From positions 1-64,000 of the forward strand of contig NZ_JAGMUK010000016.1 of the NCBI RefSeq assembly GCF_019049245.1: a DNA stretch of 64,000 nucleotides, written 5' to 3'. Both the position numbers and the translations under genes were made by a program. Shown in pieces: positions 33,636 through 41,575 of the stretch. Position 1 is the stretch's first letter. Each line of letters begins with the position of its first letter. The notes beneath the pieces were generated by a model. It made no database searches. It was not told the DNA's origin and was given only the letters and a program-made list of their open reading frames with translations. This stretch comes from Streptomyces sp. AC555_RSS877. GTDB lineage: Bacteria; Actinomycetota; Actinomycetes; Streptomycetales; Streptomycetaceae.

Positions 33636-33812
33636 CTACTTGGCGCCGTCGGCGAGCCACGTGAAGAAGTCGCCGATGGACCTGGCTGCGTCCGATATGC
33701 CCTCGAAGGCTATCTGGACGTAGTCGGCGGCCTTGGCCGGGTCCGTGATGATCACGTAGAGCACGAAGACCACGGCAACGTAGACGGCGATCTTCTTCGC
33801 GTTCACCGCCAT
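33636..33812 (-). CDS. Small membrane-associated protein (58 aa)
   Basis: 58 residues from ATG 33812 with GGGAGG 5 nt upstream. One N-terminal membrane helix (KIAVYVAVVFVLYVIITD) and a short amphipathic C-terminus (ARSIGDFFTWLADGAK). The strong ribosome site, codon bias and tight spacing to the Dabb gene support it being real. Unknown function. Confidence 0.75.
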   Translation of the reverse strand: MAVNAKKIAVYVAVVFVLYVIITDPAKAADYVQIAFEGISDAARSIGDFFTWLADGAK

Positions 33813-33866
33813 CGCGGCCTCCCTGTTTTCTCCGGTGTTGACCCCAACGAGCGCACATGATCGCAC

Positions 33867-33896
33867 GAAGGGCCCCGTCTTTCGACGGGGCCCTTC
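33867..33896. terminator. Hairpin terminator after tRNA-Ser(CGA)
   Basis: GAAGGGCCCCGTC and GACGGGGCCCTTC, 13-bp stem with loop TTTC, starting 6 nt beyond the tRNA 3' end on the minus strand. Confidence 0.8.
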
Positions 33897-33901
33897 TTCT
33901 G

Positions 33902-33986
33902 CGGTAGCGGAGGGATTTGAACCCTCGGTGACTTGCGCCACACTCGCTTTCGAGGCGAGCTCCTTCGGCCGCTCGGACACGCTACC
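33902..33986 (-). tRNA. tRNA-Ser(CGA)
   Basis: 85 nt class II tRNA: acceptor GGTAGCG with CGCTACC, discriminator G, anticodon loop CTCGAAA giving CGA, long variable arm, T arm GAGGG-TTCAAAT-CCCTC. Reads UCG. The 3' end is not duplicated in this window. Confidence 0.94.
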
Positions 33987-34048
33987 GAGGGAGACCTTAC
34001 AGCACGGTGGGGCATGGTTTGAAATCGGTATTCGGCCGGTACCGGGCG

Positions 34049-34480
34049 TCAGCGGGAGCGGAAGAAGTCGGTCAGCAGACGGGCGCACTCCCCGGCGAGC
34101 ACACCCTCGATCACCTCGGGACGGTGGTTGAGCCGGCGGTCGCGGACGACGTCCCAGAGGGAGCCGGCCGCACCCGCCTTCTCGTCGCGGGCCCCGTAGA
34201 CCACCCGGTCCACGCGGGACTGCACGATCGCGCCCGCACACATCGTGCAGGGCTCCAGCGTCACGACGAGCGTGCAGTCGGCCAGCCGCCACCCACCGAG
34301 CCGGGCGGCCGCCCGGCGGATCGCCAAAACCTCCGCGTGCGCGGTCGGGTCGCCGGTGGCCTCGCGTTCGTTGTGCCCGGCTGCCAGGACGGTTTCGCCG
34401 TCGCCGGCCAGCACCACGGCGCCGACGGGGACGTCACCGCCCCGGCCGGCCCGCCCGGCCTCTTCCAGGGCGAGCCGCAT
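34049..34480 (-). CDS. tadA: tRNA-specific adenosine deaminase
   Basis: 143 residues from ATG 34480. Zinc deaminase fold with HAE (H48, E50) and PCTMC (C78, C81), the catalytic and zinc-binding residues of TadA, which converts A34 to inosine in tRNA-Arg(ACG); that tRNA is encoded at 4084. The in-frame sequence upstream to a CTG at 34540 looks coding and relatives are a few residues longer, so the true start may be a non-ATG codon overlapping the upstream stop. Cotranscribed with the gene at 34537. Confidence 0.9.
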   Translation of the reverse strand: MRLALEEAGRAGRGGDVPVGAVVLAGDGETVLAAGHNEREATGDPTAHAEVLAIRRAAARLGGWRLADCTLVVTLEPCTMCAGAIVQSRVDRVVYGARDEKAGAAGSLWDVVRDRRLNHRPEVIEGVLAGECARLLTDFFRSR

Positions 34481-34536
34481 CGCGGCCCGCCAGGCGTCGC
34501 GTACCGGGTCCGGTGTGGTTCCCGCGGTCGGTGGGG

Positions 34537-35067
34537 TCAGCGGACGGCCTCCAGGACCTCCGAGGCGCCCAGGGCCTCGGCGATCTCGGTGACCGCGTCC
34601 CGCGACAGCGACTTCAGCTCCTTCTCGCCGACGCCGAGGTCGTCCAGGATGCGGATGTCGCCGACCGGGCCGTGCGGCACGAGCTCGCCGGAGCCGCCGT
34701 CCTCGGCGTCACCGTCCTCCTCGTCCTCACCGTCCTCGGTGCCGTCGAGATCGAGGGCGTCCAGGTCGGGCTCGTCGTCGTCGGGATCCCTGCCGAGCAG
34801 TTCGTCGGTGAGCAGGATCTCGCCGTACGAACTGCGGGCGGCGGCGGCTGCGTCCGAGACGTAGATACGCGGATCCTCCTCACCGTCGAGGCGGACGACG
34901 CCGAACCAGGCGTCCTCCTGCTCGATCAGTACGAGCACCGTGTCCTCGTCGGGAGAGGCCTCCCGGGCCAGGTCGGCCAGATCCGACAGGGTCTCCACAT
35001 CGTCGAGCTCCGTGTCGCTCGCTTCCCACCCGTCTTCGGTGCGCGCGAGCAGTGCGGCGAAGTACAC
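34537..35067 (-). CDS. Conserved acidic protein linked to tadA
   Basis: 176 residues from GTG 35067, chosen because GGGAGAG lies 5 nt upstream and homologues begin (M)YFAALLARTEDGW. Very acidic middle (DDDEPDLDALDLDGTEDGED). In actinobacteria this protein is regularly encoded just before tadA and is labelled tRNA adenosine deaminase-associated; whether it binds TadA is not shown by sequence. Cytoplasmic. Ends a few dozen bases before the tadA frame. Confidence 0.82.
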   Translation of the reverse strand: MYFAALLARTEDGWEASDTELDDVETLSDLADLAREASPDEDTVLVLIEQEDAWFGVVRLDGEEDPRIYVSDAAAAARSSYGEILLTDELLGRDPDDDEPDLDALDLDGTEDGEDEEDGDAEDGGSGELVPHGPVGDIRILDDLGVGEKELKSLSRDAVTEIAEALGASEVLEAVR

Positions 35068-35518
35068 CGTGACTCTCCCACTGGTCATAGGCGTGCCGGT
35101 TGGGGGTCCCCCCGGCGGAGGCTGTGGGCGGGAGAGCTGTGCTCCGAGCCCCACCCACTCGGCATCGTGGCAGAAACATGCCGCTCAGGGGGACGTCTTC
35201 GGCTCCCTGTGTGTCCGGCTGCCGCCGATCCCGTGGCAGCGGAGGGCCCGTCGAGGTCTCACCAGCGCACTCGTTGCCGCCAACAGCGGATCGTACGCGG
35301 CTTTCCCAGGCGCCCACGCATGGCCACCCGGACAACGCGCGACGGCTCCGCGGTCTGCCAACTCGAAGGGCCCGTCGGCGTGTCTCGGCTCCCGTCCCGG
35401 CTGCTAGGGCCTGCCGGCGGATCAAGTCGCAGGACATCCGCGGCGCCTCATCGACGCAGATCGGCGTGCCAGGCCCCGCGTCTGCGGCATGATCCGCCGG
35501 ACAGGCCCTGGCGGGCTC
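35068..35518. other. Intergenic region with repeat and MITE-like element
   Basis: Contains a variant of the GGGGGTCCCCCC repeat near 35102-35130 and the 104-bp inverted-repeat element at 35406. No gene with good codon bias seen. Confidence 0.55.
35406..35509. mobile_element. MITE-like element, 104 bp
   Basis: Terminal inverted repeats AGGGCCTGCCGGCGGATCA (35406-35424) and the complement of 35490-35509, AGGGCCTGTCCGGCGGATCA, differing by one base; pairing continues imperfectly inward (AAGTCGCAGGAC against the complement CATGCCGCAGAC). No coding capacity. I recall similar ends near transposase genes in Streptomyces, so it is probably a non-autonomous IS derivative. No clear target duplication. 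Confidence 0.65.
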
Positions 35519-35704
35519 TCACCAACGGAACGTCCGCATGCGCATCGCGTGCCGCAGGCGGGCCGTCTTGGCCCGGCGTGGCTGGACGCGGTCGCGCAGT
35601 TCGCGGGCCTCGGCCAGGTCGCGCAGGAACTGGGCACGGCGCCGACGGCGCTCGGCGTCGGTCCTCGGGGCCGACGCGTCCTCTCGGATATAGCGGTCAG
35701 GCAT
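35519..35704 (-). CDS. Small basic protein (61 aa), unknown function
   Basis: 61 residues from ATG 35704 with AGGGTGGT upstream. Rich in Arg ([20 protein letters not shown]) and predicted mostly helical; likely binds nucleic acid or ribosomes, but this is only a composition-based guess. Divergent from upp; the two starts are 108 nt apart. Conserved next to upp in Streptomyces as far as I recall. Confidence 0.75.
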   Translation of the reverse strand: MPDRYIREDASAPRTDAERRRRRAQFLRDLAEARELRDRVQPRRAKTARLRHAMRMRTFRW

Positions 35705-35774
35705 AGGCACACCACCCTGGTACGTCCCTCCCACTTTCCCTCTGCCGGGCGGTTTGATGCCAGCGCAAGGCCTA

Positions 35775-35812
35775 TCGGAGCGCGGCACTGGTCCCCGGTT
35801 ACTGTTAGCGCC
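35775..35812 (+). promoter_or_regulatory. Candidate leaderless promoter of upp
   Basis: -10 TACTGT at 35800-35805 places the start of transcription at or next to the ATG at 35813, and there is no ribosome site. The -35 is poor (TCGGAG region). Confidence 0.4.
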
Positions 35813-36448
35813 ATGCGCCTCCACGTCGTCGACCACCCTCTGGTCGCTCACAAGCTCACCGCGTTGCGCGACCAGCGCACCGACTCCGCGACCTTCCGCC
35901 GTCTCGCCGACGAGCTGGTCACCCTGCTCGCCTACGAGGCCACGCGTGACGTGCGCACCGAGCAGGTCGACATCACGACGCCGGTGGCCTCGACCACGGG
36001 CGTCAAGCTCTCCTACCCGCGCCCTCTGGTGGTGCCGATCCTGCGGGCCGGCCTCGGCATGCTGGAGGGCATGGTCCGGCTGCTGCCGACCGCCGAGGTG
36101 GGCTTCATGGGCATGATCCGCGACGAGGAGACGCTGCAGGCGTCCACGTACGCCACGCGTATGCCGGAGGACCTCTCCGGCCGCCAGGTGTACGTCCTCG
36201 ACCCGATGCTCGCCACCGGCGGCACCCTGGTCGCGGCGATCCGGGAGCTGATCAAGCGCGGTGCGGACGACGTCACCGCCGTGGTGCTCCTCGCCGCCCC
36301 CGAAGGCGTCGAGCTCATGGAGCGCGAGCTCGCGGGCACCCCGGTCACGGTCGTGACCGCCTCGGTCGACGAGCGCCTGAACGAGCACGGCTACATCGTG
36401 CCGGGCCTGGGCGACGCGGGGGACCGGATGTACGGGGCGGCCGAGTAG
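35813..36448 (+). CDS. upp: Uracil phosphoribosyltransferase
   Basis: 211 residues, usual length for the family. Converts uracil and PRPP to UMP in pyrimidine salvage. Seen: [32 protein letters not shown] (PRPP loop) and C-terminal [15 protein letters not shown], which binds uracil. Starts with [20 protein letters not shown], a textbook Upp N-terminus. Probably translated from a leaderless message. Ends in a strong bidirectional hairpin shared with the convergent LytR_C gene. Confidence 0.97.
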   Translation: MRLHVVDHPLVAHKLTALRDQRTDSATFRRLADELVTLLAYEATRDVRTEQVDITTPVASTTGVKLSYPRPLVVPILRAGLGMLEGMVRLLPTAEVGFMGMIRDEETLQASTYATRMPEDLSGRQVYVLDPMLATGGTLVAAIRELIKRGADDVTAVVLLAAPEGVELMERELAGTPVTVVTASVDERLNEHGYIVPGLGDAGDRMYGAAE

Positions 36449-36462
36449 GCCTCGGCACAAGC

Positions 36463-36488
36463 CCTCGCACGAGGGCCCTCGTGCGAGG
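36463..36488. terminator. Bidirectional hairpin between upp and the LytR_C gene
   Basis: CCTCGCACGAGGG and CCCTCGTGCGAGG form a perfect 26-nt palindrome; another arm (CTTCGTGCGAGG) follows at 36494. Placed between convergent genes. Confidence 0.8.
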
Positions 36489-36506
36489 AGGGCCTTCGTG
36501 CGAGGC

Positions 36507-37151
36507 TCAGCAGTTCTGCTTCGAGGAAGTGGACGTCGGCTGGGGCGCGGCCAGTGCGGCCAGCGCCTTGTCGGCGTCCGCCTTGCTGTTCAGGCTCTTG
36601 TAGCCGGTCCCGATGATCAGGTCGAGCTCGGTGCCCTTGCGGGCGGCGTCCGTGCGGCGCTCGGCCGTGGAGAGCTGGGTGGCGAGGACGGGCAGCGAGG
36701 TGTTCAGGGAGGACGCGGGGCCGAGCAGCAGCCCGGTGCCCTTGACCTTCTTGTCGAACTCCTTCGTCGCGTTGCCCACGTCCCCGATCTTGAAGCCGCG
36801 CTTCTTCAGCTCGTCCGCGGCCTTCTTGGCGAGGCCGCTGCGGGGGGTCGCGTTGAACACGTTGACCGTGATCTGGGCGGGCTTGACCGTGGCGGCGGCG
36901 GACGGGGAGGCCGACGGGGTCGCCCGGGTGCCGCAGCCCGCCTTGGGGCCGACCGCCTCGGCCTTCTTGCCCCCGCCGGTGAAGACGTCGATGAGCTGCA
37001 GGGTCCCCCATCCGGTCAGCCCGAGCGCGGCGGCGGAGGCCACCAGCCCGAGGACGAGCCTGCCGCGCCGCCTGTGCCCGCGCATGCGGGGGTACTTGTC
37101 TCCCGTGATCCGGTACTGGCCGCCCATGCCGGGGGGAGTCAGCATGCTCAT
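36507..37151 (-). CDS. LytR_C-domain membrane protein
   Basis: 214 residues. Basic cytoplasmic N-terminus (RGHRRRGRLV), one membrane helix at about 31-55, Ala/Pro linker, then a LytR C-terminal-type domain (ITVNVFNATPRSGLAKKAAD, GFKIGDVGNAT, DLIIGTGYKSL) outside the cell and a terminal Cys. This domain accompanies LCP cell-wall ligases but here stands alone; it may bind wall polymers. Convergent with upp. Alternative start two codons later at ATG 37145. Confidence 0.87.
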   Translation of the reverse strand: MSMLTPPGMGGQYRITGDKYPRMRGHRRRGRLVLGLVASAAALGLTGWGTLQLIDVFTGGGKKAEAVGPKAGCGTRATPSASPSAAATVKPAQITVNVFNATPRSGLAKKAADELKKRGFKIGDVGNATKEFDKKVKGTGLLLGPASSLNTSLPVLATQLSTAERRTDAARKGTELDLIIGTGYKSLNSKADADKALAALAAPQPTSTSSKQNC

Positions 37152-37250
37152 GGGCGCAGCGTAGTGCGCTCGGGCGACGATTCCTACTAGATGATCATTG
37201 GACGTGGTGCAGGAGAACCCGAAAGGGCCAACCCGTCACGGGCAGGCGTC

Positions 37251-37547
37251 TCAGTCGAGTTCGAGCACGCGCGCGTGCAGCACCTGGCGTTGCTGGAGGG
37301 CCGCGCGGACCGCTCGGTGGAGGCCGTCCTCCAGATACAGGTCGCCCTGCCACTTCACGACGTGCGCGAAGAGGTCGCCGTAGAACGTGGAGTCCTCGGC
37401 GAGCAGGGTTTCCAGGTCGAGCTGGCCCTTGGTCGTCACGAGCTGATCGAGGCGGACCGGGCGCGGCGCGACGTCCGCCCACTGCCGGGTGCTTTCCCGG
37501 CCGTGGTCGGGGTACGGCCGGCCGTTTCCGATGCGCTTGAAGATCAC
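37251..37547 (-). CDS. Conserved actinobacterial protein with ParB-like motif
   Basis: 98 residues from ATG 37547. Highly conserved in Streptomyces by memory (MIFKRIGNGRPYPDHGRES start). The segment KWQGDLYLEDGLHRAVRAAL resembles the ParB/sulfiredoxin-like DGHHR box, so a ParB-like nucleotide- or DNA-binding fold is plausible. I recall that automated annotation calls such proteins VapB antitoxins, but no toxin gene is adjacent and no ribbon-helix-helix is apparent. Function unknown. Confidence 0.75.
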   Translation of the reverse strand: MIFKRIGNGRPYPDHGRESTRQWADVAPRPVRLDQLVTTKGQLDLETLLAEDSTFYGDLFAHVVKWQGDLYLEDGLHRAVRAALQQRQVLHARVLELD

Positions 37548-37837
37548 ACGGAAAGCCTACCGGGCAAGAGCTTCCGGGCGCAGCCTTGGCGGCGGAGTGT
37601 AGGGCCGGAAAAGACGCCGTAAAACGAGGCAAAAGGTAACTAGGGTCCGAGATGAGTGACAGCGAAACGATTCGGCAGGCCGCCGTTTCCGGAGCTCCGG
37701 GGGGTGCCCCCGGCCCTCCCCGAGGAGGCCCCTGAAGATCACCTCCGGGTGGGCCTCTCCCGCCCCGCTCTCGACCGGGGCGCCCTGCTCGGCACCCGGA
37801 GTGGCCGGGAGATCACTTTCCGCCTTCGGTGCGACAC
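37548..37837. other. Intergenic region, about 290 nt
   Basis: Contains the promoter side of the gene at 37251. A 27-codon plus-strand frame from ATG 37652 has no ribosome site and I do not call it. Confidence 0.5.
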
Positions 37838-37864
37838 GGCGGAGGCGGTAGGTCCGCCTCCGCC
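37838..37864 (-). terminator. Hairpin terminator after the 43-aa gene
   Basis: GGCGGAGGCGG (37838-37848) and CCGCCTCCGCC (37854-37864), perfect 11-bp stem, loop TAGGT, 7 nt beyond the stop at 37871. Confidence 0.8.
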
Positions 37865-37870
37865 GACGGG

Positions 37871-38002
37871 TCAGCGGCCCGGTTCCTCCGGGGGCCGCTG
37901 CGGCTTCGGTTCCTTCACCTGCGGAACCTGCTCTTTCGGTGCGTTGCGTGCCGCCTCGGCGCGCAGGAGGGCGCGCAGGACCGCGTACGGGTCGTTCGTC
38001 AT
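37871..38002 (-). CDS. Small protein (43 aa), unknown function
   Basis: 43 residues from ATG 38002 with GAGGAA 7 nt upstream: MTNDPYAVLRALLRAEAARN followed by a Pro/Lys/Glu-rich tail. The perfect hairpin 7 nt after its stop supports a real transcript end. No known family. Confidence 0.55.
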   Translation of the reverse strand: MTNDPYAVLRALLRAEAARNAPKEQVPQVKEPKPQRPPEEPGR

Positions 38003-38072
38003 GTCGGTGTTCCTCGCGTTCTCTGGGTTCCTTGCGTCGTGCTGACGGACCGGAGGGCGGGAGCCGGTTCTG

Positions 38073-38417
38073 TCAGCAGCGCAGGACCACTGAGCGCAGG
38101 GCGTGCAGCGCGGCCGGGGGGCGCGGCTGTACGGGCAGGGGCCGGGCGGCCGGGGCGGCGGGCGGCCCGGCCGGGAAGGGCGCGGGCCGCGGCGGCGCGA
38201 GGAGACGTCCGGCGCCCCGGGACACCGGACGCAGCACGGTGTCCAGGACGTCGTACTCGAAGACCGCCGAGCCGGCCTCGGCGGCCACCGGGGAGACGGG
38301 AACCGCCTGTGCGCCCGCGTGCGCGCCCGGTATGGACAGGGCGAGCAGCAGGACGAGCACCCGCAGCCAGGCACGCCGACGGGCGGGGCCGGAGGCTTGC
38401 GGTGCGGCGGTGCTCAC
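38073..38417 (-). CDS. Small secreted or membrane-anchored protein
   Basis: 114 residues from GTG 38417. N-terminal signal (ARRRAWLRVLVLLLALSIPG, then AHAGAQA cleavage region) and a Pro/Ala/Arg-rich mature part ending SVVLRC. No fold recognised. Same strand as the 43-aa gene, 70 nt apart. Confidence 0.65.
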   Translation of the reverse strand: MSTAAPQASGPARRRAWLRVLVLLLALSIPGAHAGAQAVPVSPVAAEAGSAVFEYDVLDTVLRPVSRGAGRLLAPPRPAPFPAGPPAAPAARPLPVQPRPPAALHALRSVVLRC

Positions 38418-38519
38418 GGGAAGTCATCTCCCCGTGCGGCCTACGTGGTTCATCCCACCGGCGGTGAAAACCGCCCGCTCGGCCTACATTCCGGGCCGGC
38501 CGGGTCACCCGGACGGCGG

Positions 38520-39113
38520 CTACTTGCCGGCAGCCTTCGCGGCCTTCGCCGCCGCCTTCATCTCCTGCTTGTGCGCGCGGACCTTGGTCAGCGACTGGGG
38601 CCCGGTGATGTCGGCGACGGAACGGAAGGACTTCGGCTCGCCGTAGGCGCCCGCGGCCTCGCGCCAGCCCTCGGGCCGCACGCCGAGCTGCTTGCCGAGC
38701 AGGGCGAGGAAGATCTGGGCCTTCTGCTTGCCGAAGCCGGGCAGCTCCTGAAGGCGGCGCAGCAGTTCCCGTCCGTCGCTCACGCCCTTCCAGACGAGCT
38801 CGGCGTTCCCGTCGTAGTGCTCGACGAGGTACTGGCACAGCTGCTGGATCCGCTTGGCCATCGATCCCGGGTAGCGGTGCACGGCCGGCTTCTCCGACAG
38901 GAGCGCGGCGAAGGCATCCGGGTCCTGTGCGGCGATCTCGTGCGCGTCCAGGTCGTCGGCGCCGAGCCGGCCCGCAATCGTGCGGGGCCCCTTGAACGCC
39001 CACTCCATCGGAACCTGCTGGTCCAGCAGCATCCCGACCAGCGCGGCGAGCGGGGAGCGCCCGAGAAGCTCGTCGGCCTCGGGGTCCTGGGCGAGGTGAA
39101 GAGTGACGTCCAT
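38520..39113 (-). CDS. HhH-GPD-type base-excision DNA repair protein
   Basis: 197 residues from ATG 39113; the upstream ATG at 39125 is too near its GGAGG. N-terminal LGRSPLAALVGMLLDQQVPMEWAF resembles the substrate-pocket region of DNA glycosylases, and LQELPGFGKQKAQIFLALLG is a helix-hairpin-helix. The catalytic Lys/Asp pair of Nth/MutY-type enzymes is not evident, which fits an actinobacterial subfamily annotated only as HhH-GPD. Lys/Ala-rich C-terminus. Probably removes damaged bases; lesion unknown. Confidence 0.85.
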   Translation of the reverse strand: MDVTLHLAQDPEADELLGRSPLAALVGMLLDQQVPMEWAFKGPRTIAGRLGADDLDAHEIAAQDPDAFAALLSEKPAVHRYPGSMAKRIQQLCQYLVEHYDGNAELVWKGVSDGRELLRRLQELPGFGKQKAQIFLALLGKQLGVRPEGWREAAGAYGEPKSFRSVADITGPQSLTKVRAHKQEMKAAAKAAKAAGK

Positions 39114-39138
39114 GACCCCGATCATGCCTCCGTGTCCC

Positions 39139-40623
39139 TCAGTTCTCCACGTGAGGGCTGGTCAGCGCCGCGCCGAAGTACCCCTTCACCCCGCGCACGG
39201 TGATGCCGGCGCTCTTGCCGCAGAGGTTGGCCGAGCCCTTCAGGACGGGGCCGGCGGCCGAGCCGCGGGCGATCCACAGGCAGCCGTCGCTGTTCTCGGC
39301 GGGAGCGCCGACCACGGCCTCGGCCTTGCCGTCCTGGTTGAGGTCGGCGAGGTGGACGGTGGCGCCGAACCAGTCGCCGGTCTCGGCGGCGCCGGGGATG
39401 TCCGCCGTGTCCTGGGTGTAGCCCGCCGCCTTGGCGGTGGTCAGGCCGGTGGCGGAGCCGCGCAGCAGGACGGCCGCGCCCGCCGAGGCGCGGGTGCCGA
39501 CGGCCTCCTCGGGCGAGCCGACCAGGACGTCCGTGTAGCCGTCGGCGTTCACGTCGCCGAGGCTCAGCGACTGGCCGAACCAGTCGCCCCACTCCGCGGT
39601 GCCGGGGACGCCCGCGGTGTCCTGGTGGAAGACCTTCGGCTTCTGCGTGGCGGTGATGCCTTGGGCGCTGCCGTACAGGACCTGGATCTCACCGCCCTTG
39701 CGGGCGGCGCCGGGCGCGTTGAAGTGGGACTGGTCGCCCGCGATGCCGGTGACCAGGTCGCCGTAGCCGTCGCCGTTGAGGTCGCCGATGCGGCCCGCGT
39801 GGCCGTCGGCGTAGGGGAGCTCGACGGGCCAGGTCTCGCGGGAGTTCTCGGCGTCGGGGGCCCCGCTGTCGACGTCCACCGGGCCGCGGATGTCGCCGTC
39901 GGTGGGACCGGCCAGGTAGAAGCGCTCCGCCCGGCCGTCGCCGTTGACGTCGCCCATCACCACGCCCCGGGCGTTGACCCGCCACTCGAGATAACGGGAG
40001 GCGGAGCCGCCGGTGCGGGTGAAGGGGCCGGTGTAGGAGGAGGCCGAGCAGCCCGAGCCGATGCCGGCCTCGGGAGCGCCGTCTCCGTTCATGTCGCCGG
40101 TGGCCAGGGACATGCCGAAACGGCAGTACGTCCTGCCGTCCCCGAACCCGGCGGGCGGGGCGATGTTCGCGCCGCCCTTCAGCCCGGTCGGTCCGCCCCA
40201 CACGACGGTCACGGAACCGCGGGCCTCGATGCCGCCGACGTCCTCGCGGGGCGTGCCGACGAGCAGATCGGCATAGCCGTCCCGGTCCAGGTCGGCACTG
40301 GCCACCGTGGTCCCGAACTGGTCCCACTTCTCCGGCTCGCCGGGGACTCCCGCCGTCGCCTGGGTGACGACCGTCCGGCGCGTGGCGCCGACCGAGGACT
40401 TCGACCCGTACAGCACGACGACCGAGCCGGCCTCCTCCACGGTGCCGTTGGCCGCGTTCGGCGCTCCCACGGCGAGGTCGCGGTAGCCGTCGCCGTTGAA
40501 GTCGTCCTGGACGGCGGCGGTGTTGGCGCCCTTGTAGGGGGCGGCGGCGGACGACGTCATCGGGGTGAGCGTGACGCCGGCGACGGCCGTGAGAACGGCG
40601 GTCGCCAAGACTGCTCTGCGCAA
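39139..40623 (-). CDS. Secreted FG-GAP (integrin-like beta-propeller) repeat protein
   Basis: 494 residues if started at TTG 40623, which has AGGAG 6 nt upstream and puts the signal peptide (LRRAVLATAVLTAVAGVTLT) at the N-terminus; the GTG at 40668 would add 15 odd residues. About seven FG-GAP repeats with DxNxDGxxD-type calcium sites (DFNGDGYRDLAVGAP, DLDRDGYADLLVG, DMNGDGAPEAGIG, DVNADGYTDVLVG, DLNQDGKAEAVVG). Expected to fold as an extracellular propeller. Partner unknown. Confidence 0.87.
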   Translation of the reverse strand: MRRAVLATAVLTAVAGVTLTPMTSSAAAPYKGANTAAVQDDFNGDGYRDLAVGAPNAANGTVEEAGSVVVLYGSKSSVGATRRTVVTQATAGVPGEPEKWDQFGTTVASADLDRDGYADLLVGTPREDVGGIEARGSVTVVWGGPTGLKGGANIAPPAGFGDGRTYCRFGMSLATGDMNGDGAPEAGIGSGCSASSYTGPFTRTGGSASRYLEWRVNARGVVMGDVNGDGRAERFYLAGPTDGDIRGPVDVDSGAPDAENSRETWPVELPYADGHAGRIGDLNGDGYGDLVTGIAGDQSHFNAPGAARKGGEIQVLYGSAQGITATQKPKVFHQDTAGVPGTAEWGDWFGQSLSLGDVNADGYTDVLVGSPEEAVGTRASAGAAVLLRGSATGLTTAKAAGYTQDTADIPGAAETGDWFGATVHLADLNQDGKAEAVVGAPAENSDGCLWIARGSAAGPVLKGSANLCGKSAGITVRGVKGYFGAALTSPHVEN

Positions 40624-40706
40624 CGGGGCTCCTGGGTCGTGCGGCAACAGATGCTGCACACGACCCACGGATCACACAAAGGGTTGTACGCGCCCCTGAT
40701 ACCGGG

Positions 40707-41483
40707 TCAGCCGGCCCGCCAGTACCCCAGCGCGTGCACCCGCTGCTTGGGAAGCCCCAGTTCCTTGCGGACGTACGTCGAGAGGGTCCGGGTGGTCGCC
40801 GTGTCGCAGGCGATCCAGACGTACGGCTCCGGGCCGGCCTTCAGCAGGTCGGGCAGGGCCGCCTTCACCTCGGCGACGAGGTGGGCGCCGGAGTCCCGCC
40901 GGGGCACGGGGCGTACGTCGTGCCGGGCGGGGTCGGTGCGGAAGGGGAGGCCCTCGAGGGCGGCGTCGAGAGCGGTGCCGGGGGTGCCGTCCGAGGTGCC
41001 GTCGGGGGTGCTCTCGAACCAGATGGTCGCCGGGGCCGGGGCGAGGGCGTCGAGGAGGGAGTTGAGGGCGGGCAGCGAGGCGGCGTCGCCGATCGCGAAG
41101 ACGTGCGAGGGCATGGGATCGGGCTGCCGGAAGTCGGTGCCGTGCACGGTCGCCTCGATGGTGTCGCCGGGCTTCGCCGCCCTTGCCCAGTCGCTGGCGC
41201 ACCCCTCGTGCAGGGCGAACTCCAGGCTGAAGGTGCCGGCCGCGGGGTCGGGGTCGGGGTCGACCAGGGTGTAGGCGCGCTGGTGCGGTCTGCCCGCGTT
41301 GTCGAACCAGAGCCGCACCCACATCGTCGGGTGGACCCCGGTGGCCGCCAGCATGCCGCCGTCGGTGAGGTGGACGCGCCGGTAGTGCCCGGTGACGTCC
41401 TCCGCACCGGTCACGGTGAACACGAAGTCCTTCGCCCGCAGCAGTTTGAGTACCGCGCCCTCCCAGCCGTGCCCCTGCCTCAT
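40707..41483 (-). CDS. Siderophore-interacting protein (FAD-linked ferric reductase)
   Basis: 258 residues from ATG 41483; GTG 41519 is possible but lies 1 nt from the iron box. ViuB/SIP-type flavoprotein: FAD site QRAYTLVDPD, NAD(P)-side segment HVFAIGDAASLPAL, and C-terminal YVWIACDTATTRTLSTYVR with HALGYWRAG. Releases iron from imported ferric siderophores by reduction in the cytoplasm. The iron box at 41520-41542 predicts repression by a DmdR/IdeR-type regulator when iron is plentiful. Confidence 0.92.
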   Translation of the reverse strand: MRQGHGWEGAVLKLLRAKDFVFTVTGAEDVTGHYRRVHLTDGGMLAATGVHPTMWVRLWFDNAGRPHQRAYTLVDPDPDPAAGTFSLEFALHEGCASDWARAAKPGDTIEATVHGTDFRQPDPMPSHVFAIGDAASLPALNSLLDALAPAPATIWFESTPDGTSDGTPGTALDAALEGLPFRTDPARHDVRPVPRRDSGAHLVAEVKAALPDLLKAGPEPYVWIACDTATTRTLSTYVRKELGLPKQRVHALGYWRAG

Positions 41484-41519
41484 CGCGTTTTCACCCTTCG
41501 CGTACGATTCCCTCACCAT

Positions 41520-41542
41520 TTAGTTAGGCAAGCCTAACCTAA
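41520..41542. promoter_or_regulatory. Iron box (DmdR/IdeR operator) in divergent promoter
   Basis: Minus-strand TTAGGTTAGGCTTGCCTAA (41542-41524) matches the actinobacterial iron-box consensus TTAGGTTAGGCTCACCTAA at 17 of 19 positions, and is itself palindromic (TTAGGC-AA-GCCTAA). Lies between the siderophore-interacting protein and the acylase operon, so both may be iron regulated. Confidence 0.85.
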
Positions 41543-41575
41543 AGCGTAGAATCCAAGCACAGACAGGGCACAGGG

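Noticed and set aside
37251..37547. VapB antitoxin
   Set aside because: No toxin gene next to it and the visible motif is ParB-like.
37652..37735. 27-codon plus-strand peptide
   Set aside because: No ribosome site and Gly/Pro-rich; nothing supports translation.
39103..41274. 723-codon plus-strand frame
   Set aside because: Antisense to the FG-GAP and siderophore-interacting protein genes; Gly/Ala-rich shadow.
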